Source of the DNA: Agrilutibacter niabensis
GTDB taxonomy: Bacteria > Pseudomonadota > Gammaproteobacteria > Xanthomonadales > Xanthomonadaceae
DNA: 64,000 nucleotides
Assembly: GCF_042657165.1 (NCBI RefSeq)
Contig: NZ_JBHSNJ010000013.1
Coordinates: 496,001 to 560,000 of the forward strand
Reading direction: 5' to 3'
Both the position numbers and the translations under genes were made by a program. Below the pieces are notes generated by a model. It did no database searches, had not been told where the DNA came from, and was given only the letters and a program-made list of their open reading frames with translations. Positions 15,842-26,878 of the stretch are shown here, in pieces (position 1 is the first letter of the stretch; each line of letters starts with the position of its first letter).

Positions 15842-16382
15842 TCAGCGCGAGGCGAACAGGTGCGTCTCGGGCGCCGCCGCGGTGACAGTCTGGGCGCGCG
15901 GCAGCGTGCCGGCGAGTTCGAGCATCAGCCACTGCGCGGCGATCTCGGTGATCAGGCCGATGCGGAAACCCGCGGGCAGGTAGCAGTCCAGGTACAGGTG
16001 CGAATGCGCCACGTTGATCGTGCCTTCCCACTTCGGTGCCATTGGCCGCCAGCGCGAGATCCCGCGTCTCGGGAAAGGGAGCGGCGAGCCCGCTGCCCTT
16101 GGGCTTGCAGTAGGCCGGGCCGCTGCTGGCGCCCGCGCGCATGTACACGTGCACGGAGCCGCCTTGGTAGAACGCGCCGTCGCCGGGCAGGGCGCAGACC
16201 ACCGCGAGCGGCAGTTCCGCGCTCTGGTTGGTGAGGCCGGTGGCGCCCACGCGCGTCTGGCTCCACTTTCTGGTGGTCTGTGGCACGCATTGCGCGCCGG
16301 TAAGGGTGTTGGTGTCGATGGCGGCCGTCGCGGCGCCGCTCGCGAGCAGTGCTGCCATTGCTAGGAACGTCTTGGTCCTCAT
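15842..16382 (-). pseudogene. exported protein of unknown function with an apparent one-base frameshift
   Basis: The first frame begins at ATG 16382 with a signal peptide (KTFLAMAALLASGAATAA) and reads well to about LALAANGT. From there it turns Arg-rich and shadow-like. The adjacent frame takes over with KWEGTINVAHSHLYLDCYLPAGFRIGLITEIAAQW and ends at the stop 15842. Removing one C at about 16035-16036 joins both into one 179-residue protein (NGT-KWEG). The sequence is therefore either a recently broken gene, a sequencing indel, or a site of frameshifting. No family is recognised. Two cysteine-containing stretches (GAQCVPQTT, PAYCKPKG) suggest a disulfide-bonded exported protein. Confidence 0.6.
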
Positions 16383-16630
16383 CGTTCGCTCATCGAGGAC
16401 CAGCGGAGATCGGGTCTGGGGAATGCCAGCATCGCGGCGTCGTGACAAAGCTACCGCGCCGGCGAGCATGTACAGCAATCAATCCGCGGTAGGTGCTTCA
16501 TATGCGCAACGGATGCACCGCGCGGGTATGTCCAAGGCGGGCGAAGAAAAAATGTTCCGCGTTTGGCGGAAACCTGACGTGAATCCGCGCTGGTTGCGCG
16601 GTGGTTGACTGGCCGCGCAGCCAGCCCGCG

Positions 16631-17194
16631 CTAGATGCGCAGGACCTGGCCGGTCAACGCGTCGCGGATGGACGAGGGCGTCGCCAGTCCGCCGGTCTCG
16701 CCTTCGCTGGCACCGTCCAGTTGCGCAAGCAGGCGGCGATCGAGCTCGTCGCGCTGGAACGCCGGCGGTTCGCCTGCCCGGTTGGCGCTGGTGGAGACCA
16801 GCGGGCCGCCAAATTCCCGGCACAAGGCCGCCACGGTCGGGTGAGCGCTGACACGCACGGCCACACCCGAATGTTCTCCGCTGATCCAGCGCGGAATGCG
16901 TGCCGTGGCCGGCACGATCCAGGTGTTCGGCCCGGGCCAGCTGGCATCGACGGCGGCCAGGCGCTCGGGCGGCAACGCTCTCCAGTCGAGCAGGCCGTCG
17001 AGCTGCGTGCGTTCGCCGGCGATGAGGATCAGCCCCTTGGCGACGTCGCGTTGCTTGATCGCGAGCAGGCGCAGGACCGCGGCTTCGTTGAACGGATCGC
17101 AGCCAAGCCCCCACACCGCTTCGGTGGGATACGCGATGACGCCGCCGTCGCGCAGGACGCGTACGGCGGCGTCGAGGGTCAGCGCGGTGGTCAT
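16631..17194 (-). CDS. tsaC: L-threonylcarbamoyladenylate synthase (Sua5/YciO/YrdC family)
   Basis: A 187-residue YrdC-domain enzyme that makes threonylcarbamoyl-AMP from threonine, bicarbonate and ATP for the t6A37 modification of ANN-decoding tRNAs. Seen: the N-terminal IAYPTEAVWGLGCDP motif, KQRDVAKGLILI (the KxR substrate-binding lysine region) and the PLVSTSANRAGEPP motif. The length fits the short TsaC type (190 in E. coli) rather than two-domain Sua5. The ATG at 17194 is chosen; a GTG at 17203 is possible. It follows topA closely on the same strand (gap about 19 bp), a neighbour order typical of Xanthomonads. Confidence 0.92.
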   Translation of the reverse strand: MTTALTLDAAVRVLRDGGVIAYPTEAVWGLGCDPFNEAAVLRLLAIKQRDVAKGLILIAGERTQLDGLLDWRALPPERLAAVDASWPGPNTWIVPATARIPRWISGEHSGVAVRVSAHPTVAALCREFGGPLVSTSANRAGEPPAFQRDELDRRLLAQLDGASEGETGGLATPSSIRDALTGQVLRI

Positions 17195-17213
17195 CGCGGA
17201 CACGTCGACGGCG

Positions 17214-19727
<2,514 letters not shown>

Positions 19728-19922
19728 GGGGGATTCCGATTCCAGGCGATCCGGGGGGCTACCGGAGGAACGCCAAACGACAGCAGAGAAGGCAACGCCC
19801 GGGGCAGGGCCACGGGCGTCGAAGGGGGCTTTTCCTTTTTTAGTGGAATCACGAGGCGGCCGGGGCTGTCAAGCCGAAACCGCCCAGACCCCTGAATCGG
19901 GAGCCCCGGCTCCCGTTGGCCA

Positions 19923-20927
19923 TCAACGCCCCATCGAGGCGAGGCCGGCGATGATCACCACGATCAGGGCCATGTAGGCGAGCAACAACAAGGCCCCGAT
20001 GACCAGGATGACGACGGTGACGGTGCCCAGTTCCTGGCGCTGGCGCTCCGGGTGGGCGGTGTAGGCCCATTTGTCGACGACGAGGGTGCTGCACATCATG
20101 TCGTGCAGCGCGCGCTTGCGGTCGGTGAAGGCCGCCATGAGGTAGCCGATGCCGAGCACGATGCTGCTGAGCAGGTAGGCGAAGTAGCGACCGAAGCCAC
20201 GCCAGAAGCTGATGCGCTGCCCGTCCTCGCCGGTGACCTTGATGCCCACGGCCAGCTTGCCGAGTGTGGCCTGCAGGCTGGATGCATGCATCAGGGCGAA
20301 ATACAGGGCGAGCCCGAAGATCTCGAACAGATAGAACAGGCCCAGCGAAACCATGCCTCCGCTCGAGATCCCGCTGCCCATGCTGCTGAGGGCCCCGAAC
20401 ACGCCAAGGATGGTTGCAAGAATGCCGAGGACCACCATCAGCACCACTGAGTCGATGATCGAGGCGGCGACGCGCTTCCAGAAACCGGCGTAGACGATCT
20501 CGCCGCCGGCCACGTAGTCGCTGGCGTTCTGCACGGATGCGCGCGGTGGGGCATAGGGCGAATGCGGTTCGGCCACGGCGTAGGGATTCGCGCCGGCGGC
20601 CAGCGTCGCCGGCGCAGCTGCCGACAGCGTGCCCAACGCCGGCGTACCGGCGGCACCCGCTGTGGCCGCGGCTAACGGTTCGGCCATGGCGTACGGATTC
20701 ACGCCGGCCGACAGGGGCACGGCGTCCGCGGCCGGCGAAGCGCGGCCGGCAGCTTCGTTCAACGCCTGCGCCATGACTTCCCGCCACGCGCGCCACTGCG
20801 GCATGCCCTCGCGCCATACCAGGGTGTCTGGCTGCAGCTGGCCGGCGTGGTGCAGTTCGGCCAGGTCGCGTGCGGCGACGGGGCCGTGCCGGTTGCGTTC
20901 GTAATCGCTGTAGTACCAGTCGCTCAT
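19923..20927 (-). CDS. GYF_2 (DUF4339)-RDD family membrane protein
   Basis: A 334-residue protein. The N-terminal GYF_2 domain (residues 1-55) begins MSDWYYSDYERNRHGPVAARDL and includes LVWREGMPQWRAW. A Pro/Ala linker with two ANPYA-type repeats (GVNPYAMAEP, GANPYAVAEP) follows. The RDD domain has its defining Arg/Asp pattern (GFWKRVAASIIDSVVLM), a KLAVGIKVTGEDGQR motif and three or more membrane helices, then a last C-terminal helix. GYF_2 domains bind proline-rich peptides; RDD proteins are membrane proteins with suspected transport roles. It starts 11 nt downstream of the disrupted GYF_2-pilin gene, suggesting one unit between smg and topA. Confidence 0.85.
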   Translation of the reverse strand: MSDWYYSDYERNRHGPVAARDLAELHHAGQLQPDTLVWREGMPQWRAWREVMAQALNEAAGRASPAADAVPLSAGVNPYAMAEPLAAATAGAAGTPALGTLSAAAPATLAAGANPYAVAEPHSPYAPPRASVQNASDYVAGGEIVYAGFWKRVAASIIDSVVLMVVLGILATILGVFGALSSMGSGISSGGMVSLGLFYLFEIFGLALYFALMHASSLQATLGKLAVGIKVTGEDGQRISFWRGFGRYFAYLLSSIVLGIGYLMAAFTDRKRALHDMMCSTLVVDKWAYTAHPERQRQELGTVTVVILVIGALLLLAYMALIVVIIAGLASMGR

Positions 20928-20938
20928 GTCGGATCCGC

Positions 20939-21665
20939 TCAGGTTGAAGTCGCGTTCGGGTTGGTACGGCACAGCGCCGGGGGGCGCGGGCGGGCAGGTC
21001 GCCGCCGCTGCAATCCCATTGCGACGCGGCCTCGTCGCCGGCTTCGAACAGTAGCGTCTTGCCATCGTTCTGCACACCGATCCCGCGCAGGGTGACCTCG
21101 AAGGCGCAGTGCCCGGACTGCAGCGTACCCACGCGCACCGTTGCGATCCGCGGACTCTGGCCGAGTTGCTGCAGCAACTCGGCCAGATCGGAGCTGTCGT
21201 TGTCCGGGCAGCCATTCCCCTTCGAAACATGCTCCTGGATTACGGCCTTCAGCGGCTGCGCGGCTGCCACCGCTTCCATTACCTTCGTGCGCTGCACGTA
21301 GTCGTTGTAGGTGGGCAAGGCGATGGCGGCTAGGACTCCGACCATCGGGATCGCCAGCGCGGCGCACACCAGCACGGCGACCAGGCAGCCGGACTGCCCT
21401 TCTCCGGTGGCGCGGCACGGACCGGCGAGTACACGGAAGTCGCGCTGGCAGCCGGCAACGGCGGCGGCAGCGTCGGGTCGGGCGTGACCAAGTCGAGTTC
21501 AAGCTCGGTAGCGACGCGTTCCAGCGGTTGCCACTGCGTCATGCCGTCGCGCCAGACCAGGCTGGCCCGACGCAGGCGGCGCTGGCGATAGTGCTCGCGC
21601 AGCTCGATGTCGCTGAGCGGACCGATGCGGTTGCGGGCGTCGTCGGCGTAGAACCATTGCGTCAC
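20939..21665 (-). pseudogene. GYF_2-type IV pilin-like fusion gene requiring two frame changes
   Basis: The reading begins at GTG 21665 with a GYF_2 domain (VTQWFYADDARNRIGPLSD, LVWRDGMTQWQPLE). A Pro-rich linker follows. The frame then changes near the G3 run at 21397-21399 into a pilin-like helix (CLVAVLVCAALAIPMVGVLAAIALPTYNDYVQR) and a pilin C-terminal part with paired cysteines (NGCPDND, SGHCAFEV, SQWDCSGGDLPA). To reach a stop (20939), a second shift is needed near 20985 in a C/G-rich run, giving PALCRTNP before TGA. Intact homologues with this domain order are known in Xanthomonads from general knowledge. The gene is broken as written; assembly indels in homopolymers are the simplest explanation. 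Confidence 0.65.
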
Positions 21666-21689
21666 GAAGTCGTTCCTTGGCGTCCGGGT

Positions 21690-21833
21690 TCAGGTGAGCG
21701 CGACTCCGCACGCGCGGTTGCGCGCGATGACAACGCGCCGGATGCGGCGCTCGCGGAAGGAGCGGGGGGAGCGGGTGCCGGCAGCGGGCCACGACGCTGC
21801 CGGCTGCGGAGCGTGGTAATGCCAGTCGGTCAT
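21690..21833 (-). pseudogene. possible truncated third GYF_2 domain fragment
   Basis: A 47-codon reading starts at ATG 21833 with MTDWHYHAP, which resembles GYF_2 N-termini (MTxWYYA). It soon loses the family pattern. In an alternative frame the stretch RRGPLPAPAPPAP follows, which would restore the GP motif and a Pro/Ala linker. It lies directly upstream of the broken GYF_2-pilin gene and could be its degraded duplicate. Low certainty; the rest of the 260-bp smg upstream gap shows no other feature. Confidence 0.3.
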
Positions 21834-21925
21834 GCCTGCCCCGAGGCTTTGTTGAAAACCCGAACGTCGTCTACCGATGCCTCCCCCGGCGTCGACACGC
21901 CGAAGCCGGCGCGTAAACGAGGCGG

Positions 21926-22414
21926 CTAATGCACGGGCTCGGGTTCGTCCACGAACATCTGGGTTTCCATCCAGGCGTAGGCGGCCTCGCTGCCGGGCTG
22001 ATTGAACAGCACCATCAGCACGACCCACTTGAGGTCGTCGAGGTCGAGCTCGTCCTGGTCCAGCGCCATGGCGCGATCCAGTACGAGTTCACGCTGGTCG
22101 GCGTCGAGGATGCCGTGCTGCTCGAGGAACAGCAGGAACCCGCGGCACTCCACGTCCAGCTTGTCCAGTTCCGGTCCGAAGTAGACGCGGGTGGGGCCGT
22201 TGGCGCGTGGCGTGGTCGTGCTGGGGCGCTGTGAAGCGAGCGCATCCAACCACTCGAAGGCCTTGTTGATCTCGGCGGGGCTGAAACCGGCTTGGCCGAG
22301 TTCCTCGAAGAGGGGGCCACTGCGGAGCGAATCGTGGTCGCGGACGAGGTCGGCGTCCTCGGTGAAGTAGTGCTCGAACAGGTACAGCAGGACGTCCAGG
22401 ATGCTCTCTTTCAT
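21926..22414 (-). CDS. smg: Smg family protein (DUF494)
   Basis: A 162-residue acidic protein of the Smg/DUF494 family, found almost always downstream of dprA in gamma- and betaproteobacteria. The N-terminus MKESILDVLLYLFEHYF is diagnostic, followed by helical segments (GFSPAEINKAFEWLDAL, CRGFLLFLEQHGILDADQRELVLDRAMAL) and a C-terminal DLKWVVLMVLFNQPGSE motif. Function is unknown; a role linked to DNA processing is only suggested by gene order. It is on the same strand as dprA, 85 bp downstream of it. Confidence 0.92.
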   Translation of the reverse strand: MKESILDVLLYLFEHYFTEDADLVRDHDSLRSGPLFEELGQAGFSPAEINKAFEWLDALASQRPSTTTPRANGPTRVYFGPELDKLDVECRGFLLFLEQHGILDADQRELVLDRAMALDQDELDLDDLKWVVLMVLFNQPGSEAAYAWMETQMFVDEPEPVH

Positions 22415-22499
22415 TTCCCTCGGCCTGCGCCGCTGGCGGCGCGGTAGGCGGGTTGGGGCTTATTTGGGGTGCCGCAAGAACCGTGCCTCACAAGACGGA

Positions 22500-23672
22500 T
22501 CATCGACTCCGGTGGTACCGGCCGTGCTGCGTTGTTACCCGGCCGTCAAGCTCCATGAGCAGGAGCATGGAGGACAGTTCGGCGGGCGTCAATCCGGTTC
22601 GCTCGACAAGTTGGTCCATACAGGTTGGGTCGTGGCCCAGTGCCTTCCACAACTTCTGGTAGTCGGCGTCGTGGGCCGACAGGGGCCTCCGGAAAGCGTC
22701 GGAACCAGCGCCGGCACCGCGCGCGACCGCATCTTGGCGAGGATCTTGCGCCTCCGATGTGGGGGCATCCAGGCGCCGCCGCAAGTCGGTCGCCAGCTCC
22801 TGCGCGGCGGGCGCCAGGGCGGCGACCACCTCGGCGGCGGTTTCGACCAGCATGGCGCCGTCGCGAATCAGGCGATGGCAGCCGCGTGTCAGGGGGTTAT
22901 GGATCGAACCGGGGATGGCGAAAACCTCGCGTCCGGCCTCGATGGCCAGCCGGGCGGTGATCAGTGCACCGGAGCGTTCGGCGGCTTCGACCACCAGGGT
23001 TCCCAGCGCGAGTCCGGCGAGGATGCGGTTGCGGCTGGGGAAGTGCTCTGCGCGGGCGCCCGTGCCGGGCAGGTGCTCGCTGACGACCGCGCCGCTTGCG
23101 GCGATGCGCCCATGCAGATGGGCATGGCTGCGTGGGTAGGGAACGTCCGGGCCGGTGCCGAGCACGGCGATGGTGAGCCCGCCGGCCTGCAGGGCGGCCT
23201 CGTGTGCGGCGGCGTCCACGCCTGCGGCGAGCCCGCTGGCGACGCCGAATCCGGCGCCCGCGATCATGCGGGCAAAGGCCGCGGCATTGTCGCGACCACC
23301 AGGCGTGGCGGCGCGGCTGCCGACCACGGCGATAGACGGATGCCAGAGCAGCGCCGGATCGCCGGCGACGAACAGCGCGAAAGGAGCATTGCTGCCGCGC
23401 CGTAGCAACGACGGATAGTCGGGATCGGTCCAGCCGAGCAGGTGATGCCCGGGTTCCGTCAGCCAGCGTTGTGCCTGCTCCAGCCTGGAGCGGTCCGGTT
23501 TCAGCAGCGCACCCACCTGGGCATCGGACAGCCCGTACGCACGCCATAGCGACGCGCCGGCAGCGAGGGCCGCCGCCGGGGAGGGGTGATGATCAAGCAG
23601 TGACTTGCGCGGTGCCGCCGCGCCACCTGCAACGACCAGGCGCAGCAGGGCATCGATGTCGTCGTTGTGCAT
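22500..23672 (-). CDS. dprA: DNA-processing protein DprA
   Basis: A 390-residue DprA/Smf protein that loads RecA on incoming single-stranded DNA during transformation. An N-terminal SAM-like helical domain (residues 1-75) precedes the Rossmann-like DNA_processg_A domain. This has VGSRAATPGG, GFGVASGLAAGVDAAAHEAAL, LGTGPDVPYPRSH and FPSRNRILAGLALGTLVVEAA. After a charged linker (about residues 300-335) comes the C-terminal winged-helix DprA_WH domain (DQLVERTGLTPAELSSMLLLMELDGRV). The full set of domains suggests a functional protein and a possible natural competence pathway. Confidence 0.95.
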   Translation of the reverse strand: MHNDDIDALLRLVVAGGAAAPRKSLLDHHPSPAAALAAGASLWRAYGLSDAQVGALLKPDRSRLEQAQRWLTEPGHHLLGWTDPDYPSLLRRGSNAPFALFVAGDPALLWHPSIAVVGSRAATPGGRDNAAAFARMIAGAGFGVASGLAAGVDAAAHEAALQAGGLTIAVLGTGPDVPYPRSHAHLHGRIAASGAVVSEHLPGTGARAEHFPSRNRILAGLALGTLVVEAAERSGALITARLAIEAGREVFAIPGSIHNPLTRGCHRLIRDGAMLVETAAEVVAALAPAAQELATDLRRRLDAPTSEAQDPRQDAVARGAGAGSDAFRRPLSAHDADYQKLWKALGHDPTCMDQLVERTGLTPAELSSMLLLMELDGRVTTQHGRYHRSR

Positions 23673-23805
23673 CCTTGCAGGCTACGCAGCGCGCGTTCCT
23701 GGCGAAGCCGGGGGATGCTGGATCGCCACGTAGGAATTTTCTGAAACTGCCGTGCAGGCGGCCCGGGATGAACCGGCTTTGTTGCGTGGCCGGTCTTCGA
23801 AGCCA

Positions 23806-23838
23806 TCAAAAAGCAACGGCGCCCTGGGGCGCCGTTGC
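23806..23838 (-). terminator. rho-independent terminator of the LysM gene
   Basis: A perfect 11-bp stem GCAACGGCGCC/GGCGCCGTTGC (23813-23838) with a 4-nt loop lies about 23 bp downstream of the LysM protein stop. On the minus strand it is followed by TTTTTGATGG, a good uridine tract. It separates the LysM gene from dprA. Confidence 0.9.
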
Positions 23839-23860
23839 GGATCTTGCTGGGCAATGCCGA

Positions 23861-25018
23861 TCAGTACGCGGCGTCGGGATGCTTCACTTCGTATCCCACG
23901 CGGGTCGGACGGATGCTGTCCATCACCAGCGCATAGCTCACCTTGTCGAAGGTGCGGAATACCACCATGTGCCCGGCGAATTCGTCCGGACGACGCACCA
24001 GGTTGCCCTCGCCGACGGTGTCGTAACTGCGGTCCTCGCCCACCGCCACCCGGTCGACGGCATTGCTGCCGACGCGCCAGCTGGAGAAGACCGTGCCGTT
24101 GTCGACGCCATCGCGCGCGCCGACCGACAGCGCGACCACGTCGCGCGGACCGCCGGTGCTGATCATGTCGGCGACCGCGAGCACCTTGGCCCGGCCGTAC
24201 TCGAACTCCTGCTTCGGTGCATGCGGGAAGAACTGCAGGTCGTAAGGCTGGGCCTCGACCGGGATCAGCCGGTCGCCGACGCGCACTTCGCGGCCGGTGA
24301 AATCGACCAGCAGCGTGGCGGCTTCGGCCTGCCCGACTTCGCCGCGGGTGACGGTGGCGGTGGTGAGCTGCATCAGCTCGTAACCGAGGAACTCGCCGCG
24401 GGAGGCGGGTACCTGGTGGTTCCACAGCAGCTCGGTTCCCAGGGTCCGGTCGCCGCGGAAATCGAGGTCCTCGGTCTTCTGCGTGGTTACGTCGCAGCAG
24501 CGTTTCGGGTTGATCGCGGTGTAGCGCACGGTCGGACGCACGATGGCGTAACGCTGGCCTGCCTCGGCCCCGGCGAGGCCGCGGACATAGACGGTCTGGT
24601 TCAGCGAGCTGCGCAGGCGGTCTTCTTCCAGGCCCACCACGTAGGGCAGGTCGTGGAACTCATCGACCACGCGCAGGTTCTTCAGGAACGGCTCGACCTG
24701 CGACAGCGGGATGCCGGTTACCGGCGCGTCCTCACGCGGGCCCGGTGCGACCGCGACGCGATCGAGGTAGGCCAGCGAGATCACATCGCCAGGGTAGATG
24801 AGATGCGGATTCTTGATCTGCGGGTTGGCCTGCCAGATTTCCGGCCACAGCCACGGGCGCTTCAGGAACTTGCCCGCGATGTCCCACAAGGTGTCACCGC
24901 GCTTCACCGTATAGGTGTCCGGATGGTCGCCCCGCATTTCTTGGGCAACGCCAACGGTGGCGATGGTCAGGAGCGCAGCGGTCAGAACCGTGCGGATTGG
25001 TTTAAGCATGGCGGCCAT
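23861..25018 (-). CDS. LysM peptidoglycan-binding exported protein
   Basis: A 385-residue exported protein. The signal peptide (PIRTVLTAALLTIATVGVAQ) is followed by one LysM domain (YTVKRGDTLWDIAGKFLKRPWLWPEIWQANPQIKNPHLIYPGDVISL, about residues 45-95). A roughly 280-residue C-terminal region follows, beta-rich and without a recognised domain. Such proteins, always next to dprA in Xanthomonads and many other proteobacteria, are annotated as LysM domain proteins of unknown role in the wall. ATG 25018 is preferred over an upstream start at 25060, because the latter overlaps the -10 box of its probable promoter. A downstream ATG at 25009 is also possible. Confidence 0.88.
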   Translation of the reverse strand: MAAMLKPIRTVLTAALLTIATVGVAQEMRGDHPDTYTVKRGDTLWDIAGKFLKRPWLWPEIWQANPQIKNPHLIYPGDVISLAYLDRVAVAPGPREDAPVTGIPLSQVEPFLKNLRVVDEFHDLPYVVGLEEDRLRSSLNQTVYVRGLAGAEAGQRYAIVRPTVRYTAINPKRCCDVTTQKTEDLDFRGDRTLGTELLWNHQVPASRGEFLGYELMQLTTATVTRGEVGQAEAATLLVDFTGREVRVGDRLIPVEAQPYDLQFFPHAPKQEFEYGRAKVLAVADMISTGGPRDVVALSVGARDGVDNGTVFSSWRVGSNAVDRVAVGEDRSYDTVGEGNLVRRPDEFAGHMVVFRTFDKVSYALVMDSIRPTRVGYEVKHPDAAY

Positions 25019-25058
25019 GTATCTGATTCCCCTTGCCAGTTTCCCCACAGGCCCGAGC

Positions 25059-25089
25059 ACTATAGCCCAGAAGATAAGCGCGTTTGCAA
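25059..25089 (-). promoter_or_regulatory. probable sigma-70 promoter of the LysM gene
   Basis: On the minus strand a -35-like TTGCAA (25089-25084) and a -10-like TATAGT (25064-25059) are separated by 19 bp. They lie 41 bp upstream of the chosen ATG at 25018. The spacer is 1-2 bp longer than optimal. This is also why the longer start at 25060 is unlikely. Confidence 0.5.
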
Positions 25090-25249
25090 GCGTCCAGCGG
25101 GCTTTGCAGGGTTACAATTCGACCTGTGCTTGACGATGTGACCGCGGCCCCCATTTTCCGGGAAGCCAGCCTGCTGGACCGCACAGCGCTTCAGTGATCG
25201 GTTGCATGTTTCCCCCAACCGCCGGGCGTCGCCAGCGACGACCGGCATT

Positions 25250-25268
25250 CCCCTCCCACCGGGAGGGG
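25250..25268 (+). promoter_or_regulatory. leader hairpin in front of def
   Basis: CCCCTCCC (25250-25257) and GGGAGGGG (25261-25268) form a perfect 8-bp stem with a 3-nt loop. It ends 17 nt before the def ATG and is followed by TTTAG. The 3' arm contains the purine-rich GGGAGGGG that could act as a distant ribosome site, so the hairpin may hide it. A weak terminator or attenuator role is also possible; the T-run is too short for an efficient one. Confidence 0.45.
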
Positions 25269-25285
25269 TTTAGAGAGCCCGAACC

Positions 25286-25801
25286 ATGGCCCTGCTCCCC
25301 ATCCTTGAATTCCCCGACCCGCGGCTGCGTACCAAGGCGGTTGCCGTCGATCCCGCGAAAGTGTCCGATCCCGCCTTCCAGCGCCTGCTCGATGACATGT
25401 TCGAGACCATGTACGAAGCACCCGGCATTGGCCTGGCGGCGAGCCAGGTCGACGTCCACCAGACCTTCATGGTCATAGACGTGAGCGACGACAAAACCCG
25501 GCCGCTGGTCTTCATCAATCCGGAGATCACCGCCCGCGACGGCGACCAGGTCTACCAGGAAGGCTGCCTGTCGGTGCCAGGCATCTTTGCCGACGTCACC
25601 CGCTCCAACCAGATCACCGTCAAGGCGATCGGACGCGACGGCCAGCCGTTCGAACTCCAGGCTGATGGCCTGCTGGCGGTATGCGTCCAGCACGAGATGG
25701 ATCACCTGATCGGCAAGCTGTTCGTCGACTATCTCTCGCCGCTCAAGCGCGAGATGGTGCGCAAGAAGCTGGCGAAGGCGCGGCGCCAGGCTGCGGCCTG
25801 A
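25286..25801 (+). CDS. def: peptide deformylase
   Basis: A 171-residue Fe2+-dependent enzyme that removes the N-formyl group from nascent proteins at the ribosome exit. All three motifs are present: GIGLAASQ (motif I), EGCLS (motif II, Cys ligand) and QHEMDH (motif III, two His ligands and the catalytic Glu). The length is typical of the Gram-negative type 1 enzymes. It is followed 157 bp later by fmt and then rsmB, the usual def-fmt-rsmB order. Essential in almost all bacteria. Confidence 0.97.
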   Translation: MALLPILEFPDPRLRTKAVAVDPAKVSDPAFQRLLDDMFETMYEAPGIGLAASQVDVHQTFMVIDVSDDKTRPLVFINPEITARDGDQVYQEGCLSVPGIFADVTRSNQITVKAIGRDGQPFELQADGLLAVCVQHEMDHLIGKLFVDYLSPLKREMVRKKLAKARRQAAA

Positions 25802-25957
25802 CGGCGTCCATTCCGGAAGGGAGGATCGGGAGTCGTCGCGCCGGGTCCCGCTTCCTGGTTCGCGTTTGTGTTCCTGCCGACGCAGTGAAAAACGGCGGCT
25901 GACAACGTCGCCGCGTCTCCTGCAATCATTCCCCATTCCCGGACCCGTCCCCCTCCG

Positions 25958-26878
25958 ATGAGAATCGTCTTCGCCGGCACGCCGGACTTCGCCGTGCCCA
26001 GCCTGCGCGCCGCCGCGCAGCGCAATGAGGTGGTCGCGGTCTACACGCAGCCCGACCGCCCCGCCGGCCGCGGCCGCGAGCTCACGCCGTCGCCGGTGAA
26101 GCGCGAGGCGCTGCTGCGCGGGATCGAAGTCGTGCAGCCGGAGAATTTCAAGGCGGCTGTTTCCAAGGCCGCGCTGCGCGCGCTGCAGCCCGACCTGATG
26201 ATCGTCGTCGCGTATGGCCTGATCCTGCCGCAGTCGGTGCTCGACATTCCCACCTACGGCTGCTGGAACGTGCACGCCTCGCTGCTGCCGCGCTGGCGCG
26301 GCGCCGCACCGATCCAGCGGGCGATCGAAGCCGGCGACCCTGAGTCGGGCATTTGCCTGATGCAGATGGAGAAGGGCCTCGACACCGGTCCGGTGCTGTT
26401 GTCGCAGGCACTGGAGATCGGCGCGAACGAAACCGGCGGGCAGCTGCACGACCGTCTCGCCGCCCTGGGGGCGCAGGTCCTTGCAGACGGCCTGGGTCTG
26501 CTGCGCGCCGGCATCCGTCCAGTGCCTACGGCGCAGTCCGAAGACGGCGTGACCTATGCGCACAAGCTCGACAAGGCCGAGGCCAGGCTCGACTGGTCGC
26601 AACCGGCGACCGTGCTCGCCAACAAGGTGCGCGCGTTCAATCCCTGGCCGATGGCCGAGGCCCAGGTCGCGGGCGAACGCCTGCGCCTGCACGCTGCGGT
26701 CGCGCTGGATGAAACGCACGACGCCACGCCCGGCAGCCTGCTGCGCGCAGGGCGCGAGGGCCTCGATATCGCCTGTGGCGAAGGGGTGCTGCGCATCCGC
26801 ACGCTGCAGCGCGAAGGCGGCAAGGCGATCACCGCCGCGGACTACCTCAACGGCCGGCCCGACCTGAGGGTCGCGTGA
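25958..26878 (+). CDS. fmt: methionyl-tRNA formyltransferase
   Basis: A 306-residue enzyme that formylates Met-tRNA(fMet) with 10-formyl-THF. The N-terminal formyltransferase domain shows IVFAGTPDFAVPSL and the HASLLPRWRGAAPIQRAI signature with the catalytic His/Asp region. The C-terminal OB-like tRNA-binding domain (about residues 205-306) has KLDKAEARLDWSQPA and FNPWPMAEA. The stop overlaps the GTG start of rsmB (GTGA), which indicates translational coupling. Together with def this completes the formylation/deformylation cycle. Confidence 0.97.
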   Translation: MRIVFAGTPDFAVPSLRAAAQRNEVVAVYTQPDRPAGRGRELTPSPVKREALLRGIEVVQPENFKAAVSKAALRALQPDLMIVVAYGLILPQSVLDIPTYGCWNVHASLLPRWRGAAPIQRAIEAGDPESGICLMQMEKGLDTGPVLLSQALEIGANETGGQLHDRLAALGAQVLADGLGLLRAGIRPVPTAQSEDGVTYAHKLDKAEARLDWSQPATVLANKVRAFNPWPMAEAQVAGERLRLHAAVALDETHDATPGSLLRAGREGLDIACGEGVLRIRTLQREGGKAITAADYLNGRPDLRVA

